Assembly (NCBI GenBank): GCA_050872545.1
Contig: JBNMHA010000042.1
Span: forward strand, 1-20,941
Length of the DNA stretch: 20,941 nucleotides
Reading direction: 5' to 3'
Origin: RGIG8597 sp050872545
GTDB lineage: Bacteria; Spirochaetota; GWE2-31-10
Shown: piece by piece, positions 7,679-16,212 of the stretch
Layout: each line of letters starts with the position of its first letter
Numbering within the stretch: the stretch's first letter is position 1
Position numbers and translations under genes: made by a program
Notes under the pieces: generated by a model
Told to the model about the DNA's origin: nothing
The model's database searches: none
What the model saw: only the letters and a program-made list of their open reading frames with translations

Positions 7679-9760
7679 TTGAAACGAACCTGGAATACTA
7701 AAACATATATTCTCATTATTGTGCTTCCGTTGGTAATTCTGCCGATTATCACCGTGTCAATTTACGCGACAATAAGCTTTTACAAAAGAACATTTGCGCA
7801 AACTAATGAATTCTATCAGGGAATAATTTCTCAGGTAACTACAAACATTGATTTTTACTACAATCAATACAAAAAATCGTTTGAAAGCATTATCGATAGT
7901 CCAATAATGGAAATGGTTTTGAATCGTCCGAAAATGACGGCTTTGGAAGATAAAGATTACACAATTGACGGAGTGTATTATTTAGACTTAATTAAAGAAA
8001 GATTTACTACAAAATTTAATGGCGGCGGTTGGCTTTTGGAACTAGATCGAGAACATTCGGTTGATAAAACTCCGTATATTTGTTCACGCATTGTTCATAC
8101 AAATGTTGTTTTTGATGTAAAAGATTTAACAAGCGACCAAGTATTCAAAAAAATACAAGAAGACAAAGATTCTATTCCGATAATGGGAGCTTTTCCGTTT
8201 TTTAAAGGAATGAATTCTACTAACCGCATTATTTTTCTTTATCCGACTTACAAAGATGATACTTCTGAAATTGAATCTGTCATGGTAATTATTGAATCAA
8301 ATGACTTTATGGCGGGATTGTACAACGAGAATTTCAGTCTGAAATTCGGAACTCTTTATGTAATGGATTTATTCAAGAACATTCAAGGCAGCAACCACCC
8401 TTCTGTCGATGACTATTACGAATATGACAGTAAGAAAAAATCTTACATTTTAAATCCGGGTGATGACCCGAATGACCCGTATGAAGGAATGAGCTTTGCG
8501 GAATACAGAATGCTTAATACCGACTCGCAGATTCTTTCACAGCCGGATGTTCTAGAACAAATTAAAGCTGCTGAAAATTCCGAAGACGCTTTGTCGCAGG
8601 TTGTTTCATTCAACGGTCACAAATTTTTATCTATTGTAGCAGTAGCTCCGATTTCAGGAATGCACATAGCGTACTTTCACCCGATTAATCAATTATTTAA
8701 CCCAATTCAGAAAACGATTTACATAATTATTTTAATATCAGCAATTACTGCTTTTATAGTTATATTTGTCGGAATTTCTTTCAGCCGAAATTTCACAAGC
8801 CCTATAATCGAACTGAAAATGAGACTGAAAAAAATCTGCTGCGGAAATTATGAAGAACGATTGGAGCCAAATAAATTTTTCGGCGAATTTGTCACATTGT
8901 CCGATTCATTCAATCACATGGTAGATACAATGAGCAATTACCGAAACAACATGGAGCAGCTTGTTCAGGAACGAACAGAAGAGTTAAACAAAACAGTTGC
9001 GCAGCTGACAGAAACTCACGAGCAGAACAGACGCGAACTTGTAATGGCGCAAAAGATTCAGTCATCGCTGATTCCGAAAGTTTTCCCAGAAACAAGGTTG
9101 CTGCAATTTTCTTCTAAGTACATGCCGATGGAAGCTCTCGGCGGCGACTTATATGACGTTTATCAGATTTCGGACAAAGTTTTTTCCGTGATGATTCTCG
9201 ATGTATGCGGTCACGGCGTTCCGGCAGCGTTAATCACTACAATGGCAAAAATGTCTTTCAGCAATAATGCAAAGAAAGCTAAAAATCCGAATAATGTAAT
9301 TTTCAATGTAAACAACGAACTTTTTGACGTAATAAATGGAAACGGAGATTACTTTACCGCATTTTACGGCGTAATCGATATGGAAAAAGGAATGCTTTAT
9401 TACTCAAATGCTGGTCATAACACAATTTTCCTTGCCCATGCCGACAACTCAATAGACAGACTTGAAAACAACGGACCGGTTGTAGGCGTTGTGAAAGATT
9501 TGCCGTTCCAGTCGAACAGCCACACGCTGCGAAACGGCGACAGACTTGTTTTGTATACTGACGGAGTAATAGAAGCAAGGGATGAAAGTGCCAGACTTTA
9601 CGGTGAAGAGCGGCTTACAGAGATTATCCAGAAAAATATGACTTCAAATGTAAAAGATTTCACCGAGCATGTATTTGCCGACTTGCAGTCTTTCTGCGGA
9701 AACAGCCCACGCAGTGACGATATTGCACTGTTTGCAATAGATATAATAGGAATAAATTAA
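7679..9760 (+). CDS. Membrane receptor with HAMP and SpoIIE/PP2C phosphatase output (receptor 3), TTG start
   Basis: A 693-aa paralogue with the same order: TM1 about 9-33, sensor, TM2 about 345-367, HAMP, coiled coil, phosphatase. GGDLYD 488-493, DVCGHG 508-513, D628 and DD 680-681 are intact. The acidic block starts NPGDDPNDPYEGM at 259. The reading frame opens earlier at TTG 7661, but that would put AAGGAG (7667-7672) inside the coding region. The TTG at 7679, six bases after GGAG, matches exactly the start of receptor 4, and the protein begins KRTWNTKTY as there. The first 190 nt and the leader are nearly identical to receptor 4, the C-terminal half to receptor 2, and the sensor core to neither. 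The 48-bp gap from receptor 2 supports co-transcription. Confidence 0.9.
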   Translation: MKRTWNTKTYILIIVLPLVILPIITVSIYATISFYKRTFAQTNEFYQGIISQVTTNIDFYYNQYKKSFESIIDSPIMEMVLNRPKMTALEDKDYTIDGVYYLDLIKERFTTKFNGGGWLLELDREHSVDKTPYICSRIVHTNVVFDVKDLTSDQVFKKIQEDKDSIPIMGAFPFFKGMNSTNRIIFLYPTYKDDTSEIESVMVIIESNDFMAGLYNENFSLKFGTLYVMDLFKNIQGSNHPSVDDYYEYDSKKKSYILNPGDDPNDPYEGMSFAEYRMLNTDSQILSQPDVLEQIKAAENSEDALSQVVSFNGHKFLSIVAVAPISGMHIAYFHPINQLFNPIQKTIYIIILISAITAFIVIFVGISFSRNFTSPIIELKMRLKKICCGNYEERLEPNKFFGEFVTLSDSFNHMVDTMSNYRNNMEQLVQERTEELNKTVAQLTETHEQNRRELVMAQKIQSSLIPKVFPETRLLQFSSKYMPMEALGGDLYDVYQISDKVFSVMILDVCGHGVPAALITTMAKMSFSNNAKKAKNPNNVIFNVNNELFDVINGNGDYFTAFYGVIDMEKGMLYYSNAGHNTIFLAHADNSIDRLENNGPVVGVVKDLPFQSNSHTLRNGDRLVLYTDGVIEARDESARLYGEERLTEIIQKNMTSNVKDFTEHVFADLQSFCGNSPRSDDIALFAIDIIGIN

Positions 9761-9794
9761 AACCGTAAAGCTGTTTTAATCAAGGAGCCTCTTT

Positions 9795-11849
9795 TTGAAA
9801 CGAACCCGGAATACTAAAACATATATTCTTATTATTGTGCTTCCGTTGGTAATTCTGCCGATTATCACCGTGTCAATTTATGCGACAATAAGCTTTTATA
9901 AACGATTTTTTGTGCAAAGCAAGGAATTCTATCAGGGAATAATTTCTCAGGTAACTACAAACATTGATTTTTATTACAATCAATATGAAGTTTACTTTGA
10001 AGATGTTTCAAAAAGCCAAGTATTCAAAAACATTGTAGATAGTGAAATAGAACATTTTCGTCCTCTAAGGGAACTTCTGATTTCCAAAATGAGTGCATCC
10101 ATTTACCTTTTGGAACTGAATCATCCGAACAAAAAAGCCGATTTGCCGTATCGTTTCAACCGTATTACCGAAAGTTTGATACAAATCGATGTCGATATTC
10201 TGCGCCAAGATGAAATTTTTAAAGCAATAGGAAAAAATCCGAGCAATCCTATGGTTATGGGTTCAACCAAAGCCGCAAAAGGCATGTCATGTGACAGAAT
10301 GCCGATATTTTTTTATCCGTCTGAAATCAATGAAAACGGAGAGCCGCAGATTGTGCTGATAGCTGTGGAAACTGCTAATTTTCTGAACAATCTTTATAAG
10401 CAAAATACAAAACTGAAATTAGGAACAATCTATATTCAAGACCAATTCGGTAATGTTTTAGATTACAATCATCCTTATATTGATGATTATTATGAATATG
10501 ATGATACGAAAAAGCGTTATGTTTTAAATCCGGGTGACGACCCGAATGACCCGTATGAAGGAATGAGCTTTGCAGAATACAGAATGCTTAATACCGATTC
10601 GCAAATTTTGTTTGAACCGCAAGTTCTTGAGCAGGCAAAAGAAGCTGAAAACGACAACAGCGTATCTGTAGAAATTATTTCATACAACGGACAGAATTTT
10701 CTTTCCATTGTAGCTGTTGCGCCTAATTCAAAAATGCACGTAACGTATTTTCATCCCATGAACCAATTTCTTGTTCCAGTTCAAAAAACGATTTACATTA
10801 TTATTTTACTTTCGGTAATCACCGCAGCCGCAGTTACAGCGGTCGGTTTTATGTTCAGCAAAAATTTTACCAAGCCTATAATAGAATTGAAAATGCGCCT
10901 GCAGGAAATCTGCTGTGGGAATTATGATAAACGATTAAACAGTGATAAATTCTTCGGCGAGTTTGTTAATCTGTCCAAATCATTCAATCAAATGGCAGAT
11001 ACGATAAAAAACTACAGATACAACATGGAACAGCTTGTTCAGGAACGAACAGAAGAATTAAACAAAACAGTTGCGCAACTGACAGAAACTCACGAGCAGA
11101 ACAGACGCGAACTTGTAATGGCACAAAAAATTCAGTCGTCGCTGATTCCGAAAGTTTTCCCAGAAACAAGACTGCTGCAATTTTCATCCCGATATATGCC
11201 GATGGAAGCTCTCGGCGGCGACTTATACGACGTTTACCGTATTTCAGATAAAGTTTTTTCCGTGATGATTCTTGATGTATGCGGTCACGGCGTTCCGGCA
11301 GCGTTAATTACTACAATGGCAAAAATGTCTTTCAGCAGCAACACAAAGAAATACAAATCGCCCAATGAAATTGTTTCTCATGTAAATCAGGAACTTGCTG
11401 AAATTTTGGAAAACAGCGGAAACTTTCTTACTGCGTTTTATGCCGTGATTGATATAGAAAATGAAATTATTTCTTACACTAATGCCGGTCACAACATTAT
11501 ATATATTCTGCATAAGGATAAAACAATTTCTTGCCTTCCGAGTTGCAGCCCGATAATCGGTGTTGTGAAAAATCTTGAATTTACTTCATGTTCCGAAAAA
11601 CTGCATTCAGGCGACAGAATTATTTTGTATACGGACGGCTTGATTGAAGCACGCAACGCACATGGGATAATGTTTGATTCGCACAGGCTGCTTGATGCAA
11701 TAAAAATACATGCCGATGAAAATATTCATCCGTTCGTAGAAGAACTTTGCGGTTGTCTGAAAGAGTTTCAGAACCAAGCCCCGGTTACTGATGACATTGC
11801 ACTTCTTGTCATTGATGCAATTTTTCAGATTCAAACGACTGTCCGATAA
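9795..11849 (+). CDS. Membrane receptor with HAMP and SpoIIE/PP2C phosphatase output (receptor 4), TTG start
   Basis: A 684-aa paralogue starting at TTG, with AAGGAG (9782-9787) correctly spaced. TM1 is about 9-33, TM2 about 331-353, then HAMP, coiled coil and phosphatase. GGDLYD 474-479, DVCGHG 494-499, D614 and DD 666-667 are intact, so it should be active. The acidic block starts NPGDDPNDPYEGM at 245. The N-terminus, acidic block, coiled coil and first half of the phosphatase are nearly identical to receptor 3. The sensor core is unrelated in detail and lacks the IDG insert of receptors 2 and 3. From about residue 515 the phosphatase tail departs from receptors 2 and 3 (for example CLPSCSPIIGVVKN against RLENNGPVVGVVKD), making the gene a mosaic. 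Its last codons lie inside the operon terminator. Confidence 0.9.
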   Translation: MKRTRNTKTYILIIVLPLVILPIITVSIYATISFYKRFFVQSKEFYQGIISQVTTNIDFYYNQYEVYFEDVSKSQVFKNIVDSEIEHFRPLRELLISKMSASIYLLELNHPNKKADLPYRFNRITESLIQIDVDILRQDEIFKAIGKNPSNPMVMGSTKAAKGMSCDRMPIFFYPSEINENGEPQIVLIAVETANFLNNLYKQNTKLKLGTIYIQDQFGNVLDYNHPYIDDYYEYDDTKKRYVLNPGDDPNDPYEGMSFAEYRMLNTDSQILFEPQVLEQAKEAENDNSVSVEIISYNGQNFLSIVAVAPNSKMHVTYFHPMNQFLVPVQKTIYIIILLSVITAAAVTAVGFMFSKNFTKPIIELKMRLQEICCGNYDKRLNSDKFFGEFVNLSKSFNQMADTIKNYRYNMEQLVQERTEELNKTVAQLTETHEQNRRELVMAQKIQSSLIPKVFPETRLLQFSSRYMPMEALGGDLYDVYRISDKVFSVMILDVCGHGVPAALITTMAKMSFSSNTKKYKSPNEIVSHVNQELAEILENSGNFLTAFYAVIDIENEIISYTNAGHNIIYILHKDKTISCLPSCSPIIGVVKNLEFTSCSEKLHSGDRIILYTDGLIEARNAHGIMFDSHRLLDAIKIHADENIHPFVEELCGCLKEFQNQAPVTDDIALLVIDAIFQIQTTVR

Positions 11850-11884
11850 GTAAGTTGCAGGCTTTACTTATTGGACATTTTTTT
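11840..11884 (+). terminator. Strong rho-independent terminator of the receptor operon
   Basis: Bases 11840-11853 pair with 11864-11877 over 14 bp, with one G-T wobble, around a 10-nt loop. Seven T (11878-11884) follow directly. The left arm includes the last codons and the TAA stop of receptor 4 (11847-11849). It is the clearest terminator in the window and marks the end of the receptor array. Confidence 0.9.
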
Positions 11885-12154
11885 GCCCGGAGTTGCCCAT
11901 ACCTGTATCCTAAAACAGAATTGAGGTCTGACACCTTAATTTACTTCCACCCAGACCTGTATTCCAAAACAAAATATTTATGGTAAAAAAAGTAAATAAA
12001 AAATTGATTTAATAATTCTGCCCGGAGTTGCCCATACCTGTATCCTAAAACAGAATTGAGGTCTGGCACCTTAATTTTACTTCCACCCAGACCTGTATTC
12101 CAAAACAAAATATTTATGATAAAAAAAGTAAATAACAAATAGATTTAATAATTC
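11884..12154 (+). repeat. Tandem duplication, two 135/136-bp units carrying dispersed repeats
   Basis: Unit 1 is 11884-12018 and unit 2 is 12019-12154. They differ by a few substitutions and one added T. Each unit holds a dispersed repeat core (11916-11935; 12051-12070) and an inverted partner (11947-11965; 12083-12101). AGGTCTG pairs with CAGACCT, 8 bp in unit 2, to form a hairpin. These units fill most of the 354-bp gap 11850-12203, with the operon terminator at its left end and a -10-like box at its right end. No gene is supported here. The high identity of the units suggests a recent duplication. Confidence 0.9.
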
Positions 12155-12189
12155 GCAACAAAATTTTACCGAAAGCACATTTAAAATTT

Positions 12190-12195
12190 TATAAT
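12190..12195 (+). promoter_or_regulatory. TATAAT box just upstream of the first EAL gene
   Basis: A perfect TATAAT is centred 11 bases before the ATG at 12204. No good -35 box is seen at 16-18 bases. If used, transcription would begin at or next to the ATG, giving a leaderless message. This fits the lack of any Shine-Dalgarno there. In such AT-rich DNA the match could be chance. Confidence 0.4.
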
Positions 12196-12203
12196 CAAAA
12201 GCT

Positions 12204-14141
12204 ATGAACTATAATTTGAACTATGACATTTCCGCTCTTATAATTCTCTTATTTTTCTTTTTTATCTATTCAAAAAGAAAAAAGATTGCATTAAAGCAAA
12301 ACAGAGTGTTTCTGATATTTATGAGTACGGTAATTGTAAGCTGCGGCTTCGATATTTTCGATGTACTCATCTCCAGAAAAACATTAACGCTGCCGTACAA
12401 CATGCGTGTATTCAACGCATTTTTGTATTACCTGTTTCACATCAGCATTCCATTTGTTTACACAAACTATATTTTGTCAATCGCCGACATAGGAAACAAA
12501 AAAAATCGTCATATTTTCAAACTAATGTCTTCAATTCCGCAGACTCTTATTCTGCTGATAATGCTTTTTAATATCTCATCATCGAATATTTTCTTCATTG
12601 TAAAAGATGAATATTACCATGGCTCATTCTTCTGGATGCTCTACGCCAATGCCGCAATTTATATGATAATTTGTACAATTTACATTATATCCGCACAGCG
12701 TATGCTTCCTGCTAATTTATTGTCCGTTCATCTGCTTTCCGTCGGGCTTGTAGCTTTTGCTTCAATACTGCAAACGATTTATCCGAATCTTTTTGTTCAG
12801 AACTTCGCAATTGCAGTCTGTATACTTACCTTTTACGTACTTATACAAAAACCGGAAGATGCGATTGACCCACAGCTTGAAGTTTTCAACAGCAAATCTT
12901 TCGCTAAAGTACTGGACATGAATCACAGAAGAAACACCGAATACACGTTAATAGTATGCCACATCGAAGATGCACGCTTAATTAACCAAATGCTCGGTAC
13001 GGCAAAAATGGATTTAATCCTGAAAAATATTGCTGCATTTCTGGAGAACACAAGCAAACAATGCGTATTCTACTTAGGCTCAAGCACATTTGTTATCACT
13101 GTGTATTCAGGCAGAAACGAATCTTTCAGGCTGCTGCAAACTATCGAGAAAAGATTTGAAAAACCTTGGTCTGCCGGTGAAAACAGTATTTCCGTTTCAA
13201 TACGTTTGATGGACATTCAGCTTCCCGATGATATTCAATCTATCAGCGATGTTTATAATTACATCGATTACCTTAAAGAACTTGATAATCGGCAGAAGTG
13301 GATTGTATCGGCAAGAAATGTAAATTTGCAGGATAAAAGAAGAAATATAGAAATTGAACAATGCACACGCCGTGCGCTTGATGAGCATAATTTTGAAATG
13401 TACTACCAACCAATTTACAATGTTCATACCGGGAAAATAGAATCTGCCGAAGCTTTAATACGTCTGCGAGATCCTGAATTCGGTTTTATCTCACCGGCAG
13501 ACTTTATTCCGTTAGCAGAACGCACAGGATTAATACTGCGAATCGGAGATTTCATTACAAGCTCAATTTTTTGTTTCATGAAAAATAATGATTTGCAAAC
13601 ATTCGGAATCAAATATATTGAAATGAACTTATCGGTAATACAATGTATGCAGGAATCATTTGCACATGACTTCATAAGCAAAATAGAAGAATACGGAATT
13701 AAACCTGAAATGCTGAATCTCGAAATCACGGAAACGGCAGCTGTTAATTCTCCGAAAATATTAACAAAAAATATAACATCTCTAAATCGCCGCGGTCTGT
13801 CATTTTCACTTGACGATTTCGGTACAGGTTATTCAAATATTCGTTCACTGCTTGACCTACCGACTGACATTATAAAATTTGACAAATCAATGATTGATAC
13901 AGCTACTACCGATGAAAATGGGCGATTGGTAATGAAAAGTTCAATTGTAATGGCAAAGAATTTAGGCAAACATATTGTCGCCGAAGGAATAGAAACCGAA
14001 GAGCAAATAAAATTGTTTACCGCAATGGGCTGCGATTACTTTCAAGGTTACTATTTTTCCCGACCGCTTCCGGCGCAAGACTTCCTATCCTTTGTGCGTA
14101 AATTCAATTTCCGTGATGTTTACAACGCAAACAATGCTTAA
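12204..14141 (+). CDS. Seven-TM membrane protein with degenerate GGDEF and EAL (c-di-GMP phosphodiesterase)
   Basis: The 645-aa protein is predicted to hydrolyse cyclic di-GMP to pGpG at the membrane. Residues 1-215 contain about seven hydrophobic segments, resembling 7TM sensor regions of other signalling proteins. Residues about 240-370 align with a GGDEF fold, but the signature is GSSTF (292-296), so no cyclase activity is expected. The EAL domain, about 385-640, keeps its key residues: E416-A-L, N475 (MNLSV), E507 and E510 (EITET), D537-D538 (DDFGTGYSN), K558 (IKFDKS), AEGIETEEQ and QGYYFSRPL. It therefore looks catalytically competent. It faces a paralogue convergently across 56 bp. No ribosome-binding site is seen before the ATG. 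Confidence 0.88.
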   Translation: MNYNLNYDISALIILLFFFFIYSKRKKIALKQNRVFLIFMSTVIVSCGFDIFDVLISRKTLTLPYNMRVFNAFLYYLFHISIPFVYTNYILSIADIGNKKNRHIFKLMSSIPQTLILLIMLFNISSSNIFFIVKDEYYHGSFFWMLYANAAIYMIICTIYIISAQRMLPANLLSVHLLSVGLVAFASILQTIYPNLFVQNFAIAVCILTFYVLIQKPEDAIDPQLEVFNSKSFAKVLDMNHRRNTEYTLIVCHIEDARLINQMLGTAKMDLILKNIAAFLENTSKQCVFYLGSSTFVITVYSGRNESFRLLQTIEKRFEKPWSAGENSISVSIRLMDIQLPDDIQSISDVYNYIDYLKELDNRQKWIVSARNVNLQDKRRNIEIEQCTRRALDEHNFEMYYQPIYNVHTGKIESAEALIRLRDPEFGFISPADFIPLAERTGLILRIGDFITSSIFCFMKNNDLQTFGIKYIEMNLSVIQCMQESFAHDFISKIEEYGIKPEMLNLEITETAAVNSPKILTKNITSLNRRGLSFSLDDFGTGYSNIRSLLDLPTDIIKFDKSMIDTATTDENGRLVMKSSIVMAKNLGKHIVAEGIETEEQIKLFTAMGCDYFQGYYFSRPLPAQDFLSFVRKFNFRDVYNANNA

Positions 14142-14197
14142 AATTCTGACAAGCTTCTGCCAAGTACGGAAATGACAGTTTTTAAGCAGACCGAAAT

Positions 14198-16108
14198 TCA
14201 GCTGCGGTCATTATATTCAAACATAAATTTAACAAACTGCTTAGGTTCTACCGGACATGAGAAATAATATCCTTGTATTAAATCAACATTCAGTTCTTTC
14301 ATTCTGTTCAGTTGTTCGACATTTTCAATTCCCTCCGCAACAATCGCCATATTAAGACTTTTTATCATCCTAACTGCGAATTCCAGTGCAATATTTCCCT
14401 TTTCACTGTCAAACGATGCCCACACTATTGATTTATCGAGCTTCACAGCGTGCAGAGGCAGCCCGATTATATAACTTAAATTGGAATATCCGCTGCCATA
14501 ATCATCAAGGTAAAAATTTGACGACTTTTCTATAAGCTGCGACATATTCTCAAGCAGAACTTCCTTAGAATTCAGCATAGTTGTTTCGGTAATTTCAAAA
14601 TTTATAAAACCGGGATCAATCTCGTACTTATCCATAATAGCCATTAAATCCCCGGCAAGCGACTCCTGCATACATTGGACAACGGAAAGATTTACTTCAA
14701 TAAATTCTATGCCTAAATCTTCCGGATGAAAATCCTTAATAAACTTGCAGACTTTTTCAAAAACTTTCATCCCAATTTCCAATATCAGTCCATTTTCTTC
14801 CGCAATTCTGATAAAAGTTTCCGGATTAATAAAATTTCCCACTTCATCTTTCAAACGAGTCAAAGCTTCTGCCGATACAATTTTATCCTTTTCAAACGAA
14901 TAAATAGGCTGATAATAAACGTCAAATCCGTCATTTTCCAAAGCCCATTGCAGCCTTTTTTTCACATTGACAATTTCTTTATGCTGTTCAATCAATTTTT
15001 TATCTACGGTAATAAACGTTTTACCCGGATTGCGTTTCGTTTGCAGATGAATGTAATTTTTTATCCGTATCAAATCCTGTGCATCAGAAAACAAACTGCT
15101 GTCCGGATATGTGCAGTAGCTTACAGAAAGCTTGATGTTTGCATCTGCCACCGAAAACGGTTCGGTAAAACGGCTGCTAATTTTCTCAAGGAGTTCTTTA
15201 TTTTTTATCTGTGAACTTACAATTATGAAATTATTCGCTTCCATTCTGAAACAAATACTATTGTCTATAGTGTGAAGAAAATCGGTAATCGACAAAAGCA
15301 AATCAGTTTTATTGCTATTTCCGAATATATCTGTAATAGAATCCAAATCATTTATATAAAATGACACCATATTAAAAGGTTTGCTGCGGACAAACATCTG
15401 CGTTATGTATAAAGTCCAAGCATGTTCATTGTTAATTCCAAGCTCCATATCAGTCCGCAGGTACGGATTTTCTATAAACAAATAAATTATCATTACAGCA
15501 GCGGACATTGCAAAACCTACAAGAAGCAACTCATTGTGCCTGAATTGAATCAATGCGGATATCATAAACGACAAAATTATCACAACTACAGGCTGCTTTC
15601 TGGCAAATGAAACTTTGCTGCGAAACAGAATAAGCATTACAAGGCTAAGCGTCAAAAATGACAAACTGCAAATGTACGTCATCAGAACCGCCGGACCGTA
15701 AGAATAAACAACCTGATTCTGCAAATCAAAAAAATAGTAAATCGGCAGAAAAAAATAACTGCACAAGATGACTGCCAAAAGCACAAAAATAATGCGAAAT
15801 CGTTTTCTCATTTTCTTGTCATGCAAAAATAAATCCGCAAGCAAATAAACAAGCGTCATCAGTGCAATTATTATTAAATTTATCAAGTAAAGCTTTGCGA
15901 TTAAATCTGTCACAAAAGGAAATTTGTCTCTGTGTGCAATCGCAAAAACAGAAGAAATATCAAGCAAAAGCCCGGACAGCACAAGCAGCAGAAATACTTC
16001 AAAAATTCTTTCCGTTATAATCCACTTTGTACGTCTGGTAAAATGAAGCCAAGTAATAAATAAAACAATCACCAAGCCTGATAACTGAAATTGAATCATA
16101 GAAAACAT
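14198..16108 (-). CDS. Seven-TM membrane protein with degenerate GGDEF and EAL (c-di-GMP phosphodiesterase), paralogue
   Basis: A 636-aa protein with the same layout as the convergent neighbour: about seven TM segments in 8-212, a degenerate GGDEF fold about 240-370 with EANNF (290-294) in place of GGDEF, and an EAL domain about 385-632. EAL residues are intact: E414-A-L, N473 (VNLSV), E505 and E508 (EITET), D535-D536 (DDYGSGYSN), K556 (VKLDKS), AEGIENVEQ and QGYYFSCP. The two proteins share unusual local matches such as NLSV-V/I-QCMQES, indicating an old duplication. The start is supported by AGGAG seven bases upstream of ATG; a second Met at residue 4 is possible. Substantial divergence in the TM half suggests different input signals. 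Confidence 0.88.
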   Translation of the reverse strand: MFSMIQFQLSGLVIVLFITWLHFTRRTKWIITERIFEVFLLLVLSGLLLDISSVFAIAHRDKFPFVTDLIAKLYLINLIIIALMTLVYLLADLFLHDKKMRKRFRIIFVLLAVILCSYFFLPIYYFFDLQNQVVYSYGPAVLMTYICSLSFLTLSLVMLILFRSKVSFARKQPVVVIILSFMISALIQFRHNELLLVGFAMSAAVMIIYLFIENPYLRTDMELGINNEHAWTLYITQMFVRSKPFNMVSFYINDLDSITDIFGNSNKTDLLLSITDFLHTIDNSICFRMEANNFIIVSSQIKNKELLEKISSRFTEPFSVADANIKLSVSYCTYPDSSLFSDAQDLIRIKNYIHLQTKRNPGKTFITVDKKLIEQHKEIVNVKKRLQWALENDGFDVYYQPIYSFEKDKIVSAEALTRLKDEVGNFINPETFIRIAEENGLILEIGMKVFEKVCKFIKDFHPEDLGIEFIEVNLSVVQCMQESLAGDLMAIMDKYEIDPGFINFEITETTMLNSKEVLLENMSQLIEKSSNFYLDDYGSGYSNLSYIIGLPLHAVKLDKSIVWASFDSEKGNIALEFAVRMIKSLNMAIVAEGIENVEQLNRMKELNVDLIQGYYFSCPVEPKQFVKFMFEYNDRS

Positions 16109-16164
16109 TTTGCTTCTCCTGTTTTCATGTAAGTAAAAAAATCGTGTTTCTACCTTATTAATAG

Positions 16165-16208
16165 ATTATATACTGCGAATCAGAAAGCCACTTTTGCAAT
16201 CTGCAAAA
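16165..16208 (-). promoter_or_regulatory. Possible promoter and upstream inverted repeat of the second EAL gene
   Basis: On the minus strand TATAAT (16170-16165) would start transcription near 16158, about 50 nt before the ATG at 16108, leaving room for the AGGAG site. There is no good -35. A 7-bp perfect inverted repeat, TTTTGCA-atc-TGCAAAA (16192-16208), lies where an activator would bind. Its T-run is on the wrong side for it to terminate the radical SAM gene. Both elements are short and AT-rich, so this is tentative. Confidence 0.35.
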
Positions 16209-16212
16209 AAAA

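Noticed and set aside
11850..12203. CRISPR-like array
   Set aside because: There are only two units of 135 bp in direct tandem with no unique spacers between short repeats; it is a tandem duplication.
14142..14197. Bidirectional terminator between the convergent EAL genes
   Set aside because: Only a 5-bp stem with a long loop and no proper T-run can be drawn, which is not enough to call.
14726..15214. 162-codon open frame opposite the second EAL gene
   Set aside because: It lies entirely antisense to conserved GGDEF/EAL coding sequence, and its Phe/Ile-rich composition is that of a shadow frame.
16192..16208. Inverted repeat with adjacent A/T run as terminator of the radical SAM gene
   Set aside because: On the minus strand the T-run comes before the stem, not after it, so it cannot act as an intrinsic terminator for that gene.
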